Source of the DNA: Bacteroides acidifaciens
GTDB taxonomy: Bacteria; Bacteroidota; Bacteroidia; Bacteroidales; Bacteroidaceae
Length of the DNA stretch: 64,000 bases
Reading direction: 5' to 3'
Assembly (NCBI RefSeq): GCF_024623065.1
Contig: NZ_JANJZR010000004.1
Span: 1-64,000, forward strand
The notes beneath the pieces are model-generated. The model made no database searches. It had not been told where the DNA came from and was given only the letters and a program-made list of their open reading frames with translations. The translations under genes and the position numbers were made by a program. Every line of letters begins with the position of its first letter. The stretch's first letter is position 1. Of the stretch, positions 43,323 to 53,800 are shown piece after piece.

Positions 43323-45512
43323 TTGAGAGATAAAATATTGATAGGATGCATATTGTGTCTGTTCTCTTTTATTCCAAAGGGGGCAGCCAATAATTATATA
43401 ATGAATCCTTATACTCGTCAGGAGATCTCCGTCGATTCCATCATTGAGCGTGTGATGACTTTTGCGCCTTTGTATGAAACAATAGTCAGTGACTATCGCG
43501 CGAACCTATATATAAAAGGTAGGATGGATATTCAGAAAAAGAATTTTATTCTCCGTTATGTGCCTTCTATGTTTCGTTTGCAAAAAGGAGTTCGCGAATA
43601 TCTGCTTGAAACATACAGTGACCTCCATTATACGGCTCCCAATATTTATGACCAGAAAGTGAAAGCCTCCCAAGGAACAGTGAGGGGAAACAGGGGATTA
43701 CCGGGTTTGCTCGAATACTTTAACGTAAATATCTACTCTTCTTCTTTGCTGAACGATGAACGCTTGTTGTCGCCGCTGGCTAAAAACGGACAGAAATATT
43801 ATAAATACCGGATAGACAGCGTGATGGGAGATCCTAATAATCTGAATTATCGGGTCCGCTTTATTCCCCGTACCAAGAGCGATCAGTTGGTAGGTGGATA
43901 TATGGTAGTTAGCAGCAATGTCTGGAGTGTGCGTGAGATTCGTTTTTCCGGAAGGTCGGAATTGATAACGTTTACCTGCCGGATAAAAATGGGAGATGTC
44001 GGCAAGAAAAACGAATTCTTGCCGGTACGTTATGACGTAGAGGCTCTTTTTAAATTTCTCGGAAATGAGGTGGATGGTAATTATACCGCGTCTTTAGACT
44101 ATAAATCCATCGAGTTGAAAGAAATAAAGGTGCGTAAGAAAGAAAAGAGGAAATATAATCTTTCGGAATCTTTCTCCTTGCAGTGCGATACGAATGCCTA
44201 TAAGACGGATGCCTCTACCTTTGCTATCTTGCGCCCGATTCCTTTGAATGAGAATGAGAAGAAACTATATTCCGACTATGCGCTTAGACGTGACACGGCT
44301 ACCATACAAAAGCCATCCAAGAGTCAGACCTTTTGGGGAACAATCGGTGATTTGATGATGGAAGATTATAAATTCAATTTGTCTAATATCGGAAGCGTAC
44401 GGTTCTCTCCCTTTATAAACCCGCTTTTATTCAGTTATAGCGGAAGTAACGGTTTGTCTTATCGGCAGGATTTCCGCTATAACCGTCTTTTCAGAGGGGA
44501 TAAAGTGCTTCGTATTGTACCTAAGCTCGGATATAACTTTACACGTAAGGAGTTCTATTGGTCGTTGAATGCCGACTTTGAATACTGGCCGCAGAAACGG
44601 GGATTCTTCCGGTTGAATGTGGGGAATGGTAACCGCATTTATAGTAGTAAGGTGCTGGATGAACTGAAAGCTATGCCGGACAGCATCTTTGATTTCAATT
44701 TAATTCACCTTGATTATTTCAAGGACTTGTATTTTAATCTCCGCCATACAGTTGAGGTGGTTAATGGACTGGATGTCGGGCTGGGTTTCTCTGCCCATAG
44801 AAGAACCGCCGTAGAGCCTTCCCGTTTTGTGATAACCGGTGATTATCCGATGCCGCCTCCGGAATTTATGGATAAATTCAAGAACACTTATATCAGTTTC
44901 GCCCCCCGTATCCGAGTGGAATGGACACCGGGACTCTATTATTATATGAATGGAAAGCGAAAGATTAACCTGCGTTCCATCTATCCAACCTTCTCGGTCG
45001 ATTATGAACGGGGAATAAAAGGAGTATTTAAAAGTACGGGCGAATATGAAAGAATAGAGTTTGACCTTCAGCATCAAATCCGGATGGGATTGATGCGTAA
45101 TATTTATTATCGTTTCGGATTCGGAGCATTCACTAACCAGGATGAGTTGTATTTTGTGGACTTTGCCAATTTCTCCCGTCATAATCTTCCCGTAGGCTGG
45201 AATGATGAAATCGGCGGAGTATTTCAGGTGCTTGACTCACGTTGGTATAACTCCTCCCGCCGTTATGTGCGGGGGCATTTCACCTACGAAGCTCCGTTCC
45301 TTATTCTCCGGCATCTGATGAAGTATACCCGTTATGTGCAAAATGAGCGTATATATGTCAGTGCGCTTTGTATGCCGCATCTTCAGCCTTATATGGAAGT
45401 CGGATATGGCATCGGTACGCATGTTTTCGATGTGGGAGTTTTTGTGAGCAGCGAAAACTGGAAATTCGGAAGAATAGGCTGTAAGCTCACGTTTGAGTTG
45501 TTCAACCGATAG
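43323..45512 (+). CDS. DUF5686-like outer-membrane beta-barrel protein
   Basis: A 729-residue secreted protein starting at TTG. Signal peptide MRDKILIGCILCLFSFIPKG is followed by a region (about 30-300) typical of DUF5686 proteins (ISVDSIIERVMTFAPLYETI, YNLSESFSLQCDTNAY), then alternating beta-strands to a C-terminal aromatic/Arg end (CKLTFELFNR), as in outer-membrane barrels. The usual N-terminal carboxypeptidase-regulatory-like domain is missing, making this a short form. The next in-frame ATG (codon 27) would remove the signal peptide. Function unknown. Confidence 0.75.
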   Translation: MRDKILIGCILCLFSFIPKGAANNYIMNPYTRQEISVDSIIERVMTFAPLYETIVSDYRANLYIKGRMDIQKKNFILRYVPSMFRLQKGVREYLLETYSDLHYTAPNIYDQKVKASQGTVRGNRGLPGLLEYFNVNIYSSSLLNDERLLSPLAKNGQKYYKYRIDSVMGDPNNLNYRVRFIPRTKSDQLVGGYMVVSSNVWSVREIRFSGRSELITFTCRIKMGDVGKKNEFLPVRYDVEALFKFLGNEVDGNYTASLDYKSIELKEIKVRKKEKRKYNLSESFSLQCDTNAYKTDASTFAILRPIPLNENEKKLYSDYALRRDTATIQKPSKSQTFWGTIGDLMMEDYKFNLSNIGSVRFSPFINPLLFSYSGSNGLSYRQDFRYNRLFRGDKVLRIVPKLGYNFTRKEFYWSLNADFEYWPQKRGFFRLNVGNGNRIYSSKVLDELKAMPDSIFDFNLIHLDYFKDLYFNLRHTVEVVNGLDVGLGFSAHRRTAVEPSRFVITGDYPMPPPEFMDKFKNTYISFAPRIRVEWTPGLYYYMNGKRKINLRSIYPTFSVDYERGIKGVFKSTGEYERIEFDLQHQIRMGLMRNIYYRFGFGAFTNQDELYFVDFANFSRHNLPVGWNDEIGGVFQVLDSRWYNSSRRYVRGHFTYEAPFLILRHLMKYTRYVQNERIYVSALCMPHLQPYMEVGYGIGTHVFDVGVFVSSENWKFGRIGCKLTFELFNR

Positions 45513-45514
45513 TG

Positions 45515-45566
45515 TTTCTGTATCTGTGGGTAGTGAGTTTTGACATACCACCCACAGATACAGAAA
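45515..45566. terminator. Bidirectional hairpin between convergent genes
   Basis: A perfect 17-bp inverted repeat (tttctgtatctgtgggt, 45515-45531 with 45550-45566; loop of 18). T-runs are weak, but it sits exactly between two convergent stops, so termination is its likely role. Confidence 0.7.
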
Positions 45567-45568
45567 GA

Positions 45569-47044
45569 TTAGTCATTGTGTTTTACAGACTTTGCCCATT
45601 CCAGTAATTTCTCCGTACTTTGAGCGCCTACCATTCGTTCTACGATGTTGCCTTCGTGGTCTATCATCAGCAGGGTGGGGAAGGCACGCACCTCGTATTT
45701 TTTAGCCAGGTCTCTACCTTCGCCTTTCTCCATGTCGATTTTGACATTGATGAAGTGAGCGTTGAAATAGTCGCCTATTTCCGGACGGGTAAATACATTG
45801 TTCGCCATCATGCGGCAAGGACCACACCAGGAAGTGTAGCAATCTACAAATATCAGTTTCTTTTCTTCTTTGGCCTTTGTCAATAGGCTGGCGAAAGGAG
45901 CGTGCTGGAAGTCGATACCTTGCGAGGTATTCTTTTCGAGTTGCTCAATCAACTCCTTCAGACGTCGTGAAGTCGTTCCTTTCTCCCGTTCCGATGCACG
46001 TTGCAAATAGCTGATAAGTTCTTGCTTTTCTGCATCCTTCATGCCCGGCTGGGGGAGGTTCAGTTCAACGAGCGAACGTATTCCCCGGTGGTTGTCCAGG
46101 TATTTGCCGTTTTCGTTCAGATATTGCAGAAGGTCGTGCATTTTTCTTTCACCGCGCAGCAGGGCTACGTTGTAAAGAATCTCACAAGCACAGGTGTCGG
46201 GCAATGCCGCTTCGCGCATTTCGCCGTGCAGGCGGTTGAGTGCTTCCGCATCGTATTCGGTGCTGCCGGTGGCGTAGCTCAATATCTCCGAACTGAACAA
46301 AGAGGTAAGATAGCCGTTGACCTGTTTCTCGCCCACGTTCTTTATGAACAACGGTTTGTTGGCAACCATATACCGGTAGTAGGCGCCCTGGCGATTTTTG
46401 TGGAGATGGGCGAATATCCAGTTTTCCGGTTGTGCATATTCCTTTTCCTCCATCATTGCCATATATTCTTTAGCAAGCGATTTGAATAGCGAGTCGGACC
46501 CTGCCACTCGAAGCGCTTTCAAGTAGTTGTAAAGGTCTTTCTTGGAGTATTTGCCGCTCTCGTATTTGAGGCGGGTTCCTGCCAGCGACGTTTTCTTGTT
46601 GAGCGACAAGTTTACCATTTCTTTAAACTCCGGCAGCTTGCTTCCTCCTTGTATGCGCTGTATTACTTCCCCCTTGTAGTTGAGTATCAGATATTGCGCG
46701 AATACGTCTACGCCATACTCTTTTCTTATTTCCTTCCCTTCGGGCGAAGACATATCTACAAACAGGTTGACGAACGTTTTGTCCATGTAGCGGCAAAACT
46801 CCTCGTCGCTGAACACAAACTGGTTCATACCCAGGCAGGGAGCCGCCCAGTCTGCATGGCAGTTGACGAATATCAGCTTCTTTTGACGATAAGCATCTTT
46901 GCAGGCCTGCTCCAACGAATGTACATAATTCATTTTCACTTCACGGGTTTCGTCTCCGTACATTTCCCGTTGACGGTTTTGTGCGTATCCTGTCCATGAA
47001 GCCAGCAAGCACACGGTTAATAAAGTCAATACTTTTAATTTCAT
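45569..47044 (-). CDS. Secreted protein with two thioredoxin-like domains
   Basis: A 491-residue exported protein (signal peptide MKLKVLTLLTVCLLASWTGY, cleavage near AQN). Domain 1 (about residues 40-150) has HADWAAPCLGM with only one active-site cysteine (Cys70), so it cannot form the usual disulfide. Domain 2 (about 385-491) has canonical WCGPC (Cys407/Cys410) and the cis-proline in RAFPTLLMIDHEG. A helical linker lies between. It probably reduces or isomerises disulfides in the periplasm. It is the last gene of the SusCD locus, 20 nt after the FISUMP gene. Confidence 0.88.
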   Translation of the reverse strand: MKLKVLTLLTVCLLASWTGYAQNRQREMYGDETREVKMNYVHSLEQACKDAYRQKKLIFVNCHADWAAPCLGMNQFVFSDEEFCRYMDKTFVNLFVDMSSPEGKEIRKEYGVDVFAQYLILNYKGEVIQRIQGGSKLPEFKEMVNLSLNKKTSLAGTRLKYESGKYSKKDLYNYLKALRVAGSDSLFKSLAKEYMAMMEEKEYAQPENWIFAHLHKNRQGAYYRYMVANKPLFIKNVGEKQVNGYLTSLFSSEILSYATGSTEYDAEALNRLHGEMREAALPDTCACEILYNVALLRGERKMHDLLQYLNENGKYLDNHRGIRSLVELNLPQPGMKDAEKQELISYLQRASEREKGTTSRRLKELIEQLEKNTSQGIDFQHAPFASLLTKAKEEKKLIFVDCYTSWCGPCRMMANNVFTRPEIGDYFNAHFINVKIDMEKGEGRDLAKKYEVRAFPTLLMIDHEGNIVERMVGAQSTEKLLEWAKSVKHND

Positions 47045-47064
47045 ATTAAAATAGTTTGTTAAAA

Positions 47065-48132
47065 TTATCTTGCATCTTTTACGCAGCGTACGCTGTAGCA
47101 CACCGGGCGTCCGTTGCCGTCCAATCGGGTAGTGCCGCGCCATATCATCGGCGAATAGAGAGCTACTTGGCGTATGATACCTTGTCTTACGTTTTCCTGG
47201 CTGCTACCTTCGTTGTCGTCCGAATCGGTATTATTGCCGACATGGATGGTAGTCCACTCCTCGTCGGTCCAGAAGTAGCCGCATTCTCCCTGAAGAATGT
47301 ATTGGTGACCTGAACTCGACCAGGCATTGCAACCGCCCATTTTGGCTTCGAATAGGGCGGAACCGCCTACTTTGATGAAGTCTCCGCAGCCGTCTCCACG
47401 CCATGCGTCTGTCTTTTCCAATTCGGAGGCAGGCATACCCAATGTGGTTTCCAGCTTCATCCAGTCTTTGTCCGAAGGTATTCTCCAGCCTTCGGGCACC
47501 GCCTTTCTGGCTGCATCCAATGAGTAGAGCAGTCCGTATGCTTTTGAATATTCGCCGTTGGCGGCTTCTGCATCCCTTAAATGCGCTTTGGCTGCTTCTT
47601 TGATGAATTGCGGTTTGAGTTTTTCTTTTTCTTCGGATATTTTTTCGTTTAATAGGTTGAAAAATACGGTGTATCTTCTTGTTACTGATAAAACAAGAGA
47701 TTGTGTATATCCTGCTGCACCATTTTCCAATTTGGTGAGATAACCTCTCATTTTATTGATGTCCATATCCGGTTGTTCTACACTCCAGTCATGATTGGGG
47801 CTGTCTAATAAATCGCCATATACTTTGATGAATTGCTGATTGGTAATCGGAATTGTTATTTTATTAAAATCAAAAATCAATTCATCCCAAGTAAAGCATC
47901 CTTCGTAAGAACCTTTGTCCAGGTGGTAGGCAAGATTGTCCATCATCCATATCTGGTCGCCTATTTGTACACATCTGTACACGTGTCCGTCGCGTTTGTC
48001 CACAAAGTCTTCCACCTGTCCGACTTTGGATGTGTCGAACGAAATAGCATCGTCATTATTGCAGGCACTTACCAATAGAAGTGACAGCATTGACATGAGT
48101 ATTTTAGTATTTATTATTCTTTTCATAATCAT
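47065..48132 (-). CDS. FISUMP-domain lipoprotein
   Basis: A 355-residue lipoprotein (lipobox SLLLVSAC, then NNDD as a possible surface-export signal). DKRDGHVYRCVQIGDQIWMM and RIPSDKDWMKLE, later SSGHQYILQGECGYFWTDEE and PVCYSVRCVKD, follow the Fibrobacter succinogenes major paralogous (FISUMP) pattern found in surface proteins. Several cysteines (RCV, GCF, GCG, GCN, ECG, VCY, RCV) could form disulfides, which would fit with the thioredoxin gene next to it. Biochemical role unknown. Confidence 0.8.
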   Translation of the reverse strand: MIMKRIINTKILMSMLSLLLVSACNNDDAISFDTSKVGQVEDFVDKRDGHVYRCVQIGDQIWMMDNLAYHLDKGSYEGCFTWDELIFDFNKITIPITNQQFIKVYGDLLDSPNHDWSVEQPDMDINKMRGYLTKLENGAAGYTQSLVLSVTRRYTVFFNLLNEKISEEKEKLKPQFIKEAAKAHLRDAEAANGEYSKAYGLLYSLDAARKAVPEGWRIPSDKDWMKLETTLGMPASELEKTDAWRGDGCGDFIKVGGSALFEAKMGGCNAWSSSGHQYILQGECGYFWTDEEWTTIHVGNNTDSDDNEGSSQENVRQGIIRQVALYSPMIWRGTTRLDGNGRPVCYSVRCVKDAR

Positions 48133-48149
48133 AATTCTTTTGTCAGGTA

Positions 48150-49178
48150 TTAAAATTCGATGCCTAATACATTATTAATATAATTGGCAAGAATTGTGTA
48201 TTTCTTCACTACTAAGGGAGATTCTCCATAACGTCTTAGAAACTCTTCGCTACCGATTTCGAGCATTTGATCTATGTAATAAGCTATATCTTCGTCGACT
48301 TTTTCCGGAGAATTTGAGTGGTCGAGACTCTTGCTGTAATTACCGCAAATGAATCCGAACCGACCTATTTGTTGAAATACAATCGTACGTTCTTTTTCAA
48401 AATCTTCAACGGAATTTATTCCTGTTTTGAATCCCCACATTATATATTCTTCACACGTACCTTCTTTATAGAGAACTGTGGGGCCCCAGTAAGTTCCAGG
48501 GTGTTCCCTTCCCCATTTACAACCCAATTCTGCTACCCATTCTTTACCATAATATTTGTTTTTATCGGAAACTTCGCCGAATTGGCTGATGATATCCGCG
48601 TTTGCCATCACTTTAGCTTTTACCATACTAAGCAGGATTGACGGAATTGTCTCTATAGACATATTGGGAACTTTGGGGATTACAAGTGTGCGGAAACCGA
48701 ACCAGAATTCGGGCTTTTCAATTGTATTTTTATTTAGGTCTTTTATAGTTAACATACTTGGCAGGAAGATGGAAAAGGGGCGCATCGGCTTGGAAGATTG
48801 TTCCAGAAACACTTCTATAAACTCCAGTCCTTTCATTTGGAGTTCCGGGTCGGTATAATAATCGACAGTGTACTGGATTGCTCGATTAGTGTGCGAAGAG
48901 AAACTCCAGTTCAGGTCGAGGGTTTCATAACGGTAGACAGGTTTTCCATCGTTATCGTTGTAGATAAATGTCTTTGATATAGTATCATTGAAAAACACGG
49001 GAATCCCATATTTCTGAAAAATCAGGTAACGACGATGCTGTATAGGGTCGTCAGGGTTGTCTTCAATTACATATGGAGAGGAAAAATCAATTTTGTTTTC
49101 CAGTATCTCTGTGTCGTCGCACGCTATTAGCAGGACAGACAGTAAGAAAAGGCTGTATATGATATGTACGTATTTCAT
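48150..49178 (-). CDS. SusCD-associated lipoprotein, degenerate zinc-metallopeptidase-like
   Basis: A 342-residue lipoprotein (lipobox SVLLIAC, then DDTE). The opening RRYLIFQKYGIPVFFNDTIS and the end RFGFICGNYSKSLDHSNS, DEDIAYYIDQML, VVKKYTILANYIN resemble the putative zinc-metallohydrolase lipoproteins found beside SusC/SusD. Those carry HExxH before the GF..Y block; here I see no HExxH, so if related it is probably not a peptidase. It may be a surface binding protein. The family assignment is by eye only. Confidence 0.5.
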   Translation of the reverse strand: MKYVHIIYSLFLLSVLLIACDDTEILENKIDFSSPYVIEDNPDDPIQHRRYLIFQKYGIPVFFNDTISKTFIYNDNDGKPVYRYETLDLNWSFSSHTNRAIQYTVDYYTDPELQMKGLEFIEVFLEQSSKPMRPFSIFLPSMLTIKDLNKNTIEKPEFWFGFRTLVIPKVPNMSIETIPSILLSMVKAKVMANADIISQFGEVSDKNKYYGKEWVAELGCKWGREHPGTYWGPTVLYKEGTCEEYIMWGFKTGINSVEDFEKERTIVFQQIGRFGFICGNYSKSLDHSNSPEKVDEDIAYYIDQMLEIGSEEFLRRYGESPLVVKKYTILANYINNVLGIEF

Positions 49179-49213
49179 AATTCTATGCTGTTTTTAATGA
49201 AAGACTGTTGATG

Positions 49214-50803
49214 TTATTGTTCGGGTGTCTCCGTTTCTTCTTCGGTGTCGGCTTTCAGTGGCTCTCTGCTGTCGCGGGGGTTGTCCTCCATCGGTACATT
49301 ATCGAATTGGATGACAGATTCCGGCAGGGCAAACGTGTAGGCCTTGTCGTTTTTCTCCAAACGGAATATCTGTGTATGAGATACTCCCTTGTTGCCACAG
49401 ACGTGATATACATGGATGATTTCTTTGGAGTAAGGATAAGACTCACATACTGCATATCGCCGCAAGTCGAACCAGCGATGCCCCTCAAAGCAGAGTTCTT
49501 TCCGACGTTCGTCGCGTATCTGGGTTACCAATTCTTCGCCGGTGTAGCTTTGTGGAGTGTACCCTTCGATGCGTTGTTTGCGAAGGGCGTTCAGCGTTTG
49601 ATTGGCTTCCTCTGCTTTCCCTTGTATGGCGCAGGCTTCCGCTTTGTTCAGATAGGCTTCTGCCATTCGGAGGGTGAATACATCGGAGATATGAGAAACC
49701 ATACTTCCTTTTTCGTATTTATTTTTCATAATGATGCTGTCGCCGGTTGCCAATAGCTTACCGAAGAAGCAGTCGCGGCGGCAGTCGTTTTCGTCATACA
49801 TATCATACAACTCTTTTGTTACGCAGAAATCACCCGGTCTTGCCATGAAAACAAGGTCGGTGACGAGCGAGTTGTGTCCTTGTGAGAAGAGAATCTCCGG
49901 ATTGTCTTCTGTCAGGAAGGCCTTGTCAGAAGTAAAGGCTTGGATGGAACTCAGTGTAGCTGCTGTGCTTCTCATCACCTCGTCCGCCTCTTTTTCTGCC
50001 TTTTCCCACTCTTGCATATACAGATAGACACGACTGAGCAACAGTCCTACAGATTCCATCGATGCACGGTGCAGGCGGTGGTGGTCGGCTTGGGGACTAC
50101 GGGTCAGACACTCTTTTGCTTGGAGCAGGTCGGCGATGATTTGGGCATATACTTCCTTGAGTGTAGCCCGGTGAAACTGTGTGTCCTTGTTTTTATCGTG
50201 TTCAACGTAAGGAGTCAGTTTCAGAGGTACGCAGAGTTTGGTGTTGCAGGTGGCCGGTGTATATGCATCGCCGTAGAGATTGGCAAGCATGAAATAGAAT
50301 TGGGCGCGCAGGAAGTAGGCTTCGCCGTGTATTCTTATGTAGGCAGAGAGTTCGTCGTCTGTTTCGTGCGGCAGTTGTGTGATTTCATCTAAAAGGATGT
50401 TTATCACATTGATTCGGTTATACAAATCATTCCATGTCGCATTATCGTTCCGAAAGTAAGAAGCGTCGAAGTTGCTTCCTATGCGTAGCTGCCATGCATA
50501 AATTCCGTATATGGAAGAGAGACAGGTACCCCAGGTTTTGCTGGTTTCGTCACCAATGCTTCCGGTGTTGACATCATCGTCCAGTATGTTGAGGAAACCG
50601 GCAGTCCGGTGAATGGTAGGTCCTTCGGACATCGCTTTACTTTTGATGTATACGCCTCCTAATAATACTTCGTCAAGGTCGTACACCGTTTTGGCTACTA
50701 TCATCGTTTGGGAGTAGGCACTGAGGAAGTCGCTGCAAGAGGTTCCCGTCAGGATAGTGGCAAGTGTTAGGGTAATTGTATATAATATTTTTTTCATATT
50801 CAT
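49214..50803 (-). CDS. SusD/RagB-family nutrient-binding lipoprotein
   Basis: A 529-residue surface lipoprotein (lipobox ILTGTSC, then SDF). The N-terminal helices carry the SusD TPR-like part (EAYFLRAQFYFMLANLYGDA is the classic block); FTLRMAEAYLNKAEACAIQG and RDERRKELCFEGHRWFDLRR are the C-terminal RagB/SusD signatures. It caps the partner SusC transporter and delivers ligand to it. It lies 6 nt after the SusC gene. The ligand cannot be inferred. Confidence 0.95.
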   Translation of the reverse strand: MNMKKILYTITLTLATILTGTSCSDFLSAYSQTMIVAKTVYDLDEVLLGGVYIKSKAMSEGPTIHRTAGFLNILDDDVNTGSIGDETSKTWGTCLSSIYGIYAWQLRIGSNFDASYFRNDNATWNDLYNRINVINILLDEITQLPHETDDELSAYIRIHGEAYFLRAQFYFMLANLYGDAYTPATCNTKLCVPLKLTPYVEHDKNKDTQFHRATLKEVYAQIIADLLQAKECLTRSPQADHHRLHRASMESVGLLLSRVYLYMQEWEKAEKEADEVMRSTAATLSSIQAFTSDKAFLTEDNPEILFSQGHNSLVTDLVFMARPGDFCVTKELYDMYDENDCRRDCFFGKLLATGDSIIMKNKYEKGSMVSHISDVFTLRMAEAYLNKAEACAIQGKAEEANQTLNALRKQRIEGYTPQSYTGEELVTQIRDERRKELCFEGHRWFDLRRYAVCESYPYSKEIIHVYHVCGNKGVSHTQIFRLEKNDKAYTFALPESVIQFDNVPMEDNPRDSREPLKADTEEETETPEQ

Positions 50804-50809
50804 CCGTTT

Positions 50810-53800
50810 TTAAAATGATATGTTGATGTTAAATGTATATGAAGGACGAGTTGACATACTTACTCCGGCGAAACCGGCTTGCGTCGGGTCTTGGCCGTCC
50901 AGTTTCTTGGATGCGATGGTAAACACATTCGTGGTAGACAGGCTCATGCGCAACGCTTTGATGAAGGTTTCTTTTAACTGTTCGGGACGGAAATCGTAAG
51001 AGAATACCAGATTGCTTAGTTGCAGATAGTTGCCCGATACAACTCGCAGGTCGGAATTATCGTACATACTCCAAGTATTGCCGGCAAAAGCAGGAATCTT
51101 TTCGGTTACTTTGGCAGATGCCGTAAGACACCAGTGCGACATGGTTGATTCGTAATTCGGGTCACTGGGGCTTAGCAACACGGGAATATTGGTATGTTTT
51201 TCATCTCCCGGCTTCATCCAACGGTTTAAGAACTCTTTGCGTACGTTTTTGTCCGAAGAGATACCTTTTGAAATGGGGCCGTAGAGATTGAACAGTCGTA
51301 TTTTGCTGCCGATGCGGTAGTTGAAACTCAGATTGGCAGACAGTTGCTTCCATTTCAGGGTGGTGTAGAACGAACCGGTCAGTTTCGGGTCGCGATTGCC
51401 ACTGGTGGTCATTACAAGGGGAATAACGTCTGCTAATTTCTTGTTGGCAAGCAGATGGCGGCGGTCGCGATAATCTTCAAACATCGGGATACCGGTGTTG
51501 GGGTTCAGCCCCAAGTACTTGTAAGAGTAGAATGTACCTATTGCTTGTCCGTTTACTATTGCCGTTCCGCTGAGGTAATCGTCAAGGCTGAAATTCTCGT
51601 TAGTGCCCGAGCGTACCGTGTTGTCTGCCCACGAATAGCCTGTCGACAAGTACAGCGACCAGTCTTTGGTACGTATCGGATAGCCGGAGATGTAGAACGA
51701 GTATCCTTTGTTGTCAATCGTACCGTTGTTCATCTGGTAAGACGATATTCCGTTTACAGTAGAGATATTGATGGAAGAGAAGGCATCGGTAGTATGTTTG
51801 AACCATACGTCACCGCTCAGAGTCAGCCGTCTTTCAAACAAGGAAAGTTCCAGTCCGAGGTTTGTTGTACCGGTTTGTTCCCAGCGCAGGTTCGGGTTGG
51901 GGAAGGCCACTACTTCAGAAATGTACTGTCCGTAATAACCATCCATAGTACCTTGTTTGATAAGCATATTTGCCGTCTGGTTATCGAGCATATTTCCGGT
52001 TTTACCGTACGAGAAACGGATGTCGAAAAGATCCAGCCAGTCGCATTTGTTCAACATGGTTTCTTTCACATTCAGACGTCCGGACGCCGACCATACGGGA
52101 AGGAACTTTTCGTTGCTCCGGCTACCGAATTTGTTGGAGGCGTCGAAACGTCCGTTCATTCCCACAGTGAAGAAGTTCTTGTATTCGTAGGCAAGTGTGA
52201 GGTAACCGCTGATGGTGTTGGTCTTGGCGGCGGTTATCTGCCGGTGTCCTTTGGCGAGCCAGTTTTTATAATACGGGAAGTCGTCGAGGTCGGCACCTTC
52301 CATAGTGGCATATTGCATACCGCGTTTTTGGTACAAGCCGCGTGTTTCGTCGGCAATGGCATTCGACCGGTAGGCACTGGCTTCATATCCCAATGTAGCG
52401 GTGATGAGGCTGGTGTTTTCCGAGTCGAGGAAACGGTGGAAGTTGGCTTGCAGACGTCCGGTGATGCTTTCGGTGATGGTGTTTGTCGTGTTGTACACAC
52501 CGCCGTAAGGCAATTCACATACACCCGATTCGCCGGTTTGGGGGATGTCTTTTGCTTCGCCGTTTTTCAGAATGGCTACGTAATTGGTGTTTTCGCCGAA
52601 CCATACAGACTGCGCGGTCGAGCTACGGCTGTAGGAACCTCCTGCCGTGAAATCAATCATGTCAAGCAGATTGTACTTCACTTCTCCGCTTGCGTTGAAT
52701 GTGTTGCCGGAATAATCACTGGAGGTATTCTCCATTTCGTTCAGTATGTTGTAGTTGTACTGATTGTTGGCCTTTTTATTTTCACCCACGCTGTAGCCGT
52801 GTTTCTGATGATAGAACAGTGAACCGTCGGGGTTGTAGGCAGGCAGGGCACGCGTGGTTTCGTAAGCATATTGCAATGCGTTTACCTCGCCCGGAAGGTG
52901 GTTCTTCTTTTGGATGTTGGCGTTGATGCGGAAGTTGGTGCGCAGTTGCTTGCTGATGTTCGTGGTCAGGTTGAGGGCGGTGGTATAGCGTTCGGTATAT
53001 TCGGTGTTTACCGTACCGTTTTCGCGCGTATAACCTACGGAGCTATAGTAGCGTGTGGATTCCGTACCGCCGGAGAGGCTCACCGTGTGCGAGTGCGTCA
53101 CGGCATTGCGGCACATGAGGTCGAACCAGTCGGTGTTGGCCGTTTCGTAGTTTTTCACTTCGTTGAGGAACTGCTCGTAGGAGATGACTCCTGTCTGAAA
53201 GCGGTGGAAAGCACCCTCGTATCCCACCATCGTCATGTATTGTGGAAATACGTAATGCAGGTCGCATAGGTCTTTACCGAACTGCATACGTTCTTGGGAG
53301 TTCATCAGGTTGATGTTCTTGTCCGAGTAATGGGGGCGTACCACCAGTTTGGTCTGGTTGGAGTAACGTATCACGGGCGTGCCTACGTGTCCTTTCTTCG
53401 TAGTCACCACAATTACACCGTTGGCGGCGCGCGTACCATACAGTGCCGTTGCCGCAGCGTCTTTCAGTACGTCGATGCGCTCGATGTCCTGCGGGTTGAT
53501 ACCACTGATGGCGTTACCTATGTAGTTGATGTAGTCGGGGTCGTTCAACTGCTCGATGCTGACGTTGACGGGGTCTTGAAGGATGAAACCGTCCAATACC
53601 CACAACGGCTCGCGGTTGCCCACAAGGGTCGACGTTCCACGTACACGCAGACGTGCTGTAGCACCCACGTTGCCCGAGTTCTGCGAAAACAGAAGGTCGG
53701 GGATGCGTCCCTCTAAGGCTTGGTCGATGGTGGTCATGTCAGGCATCAGTACGTCGTCCATCTTCACAGAACTGATGGCGGCGGTTGTCTTGCGGCGGTC

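Noticed and set aside
51455..52822. 455-codon plus-strand open frame opposite SusC
   Set aside because: Long but antisense to a clear SusC barrel; its composition (Val/Gly/Phe-rich) follows from the complementary codons.
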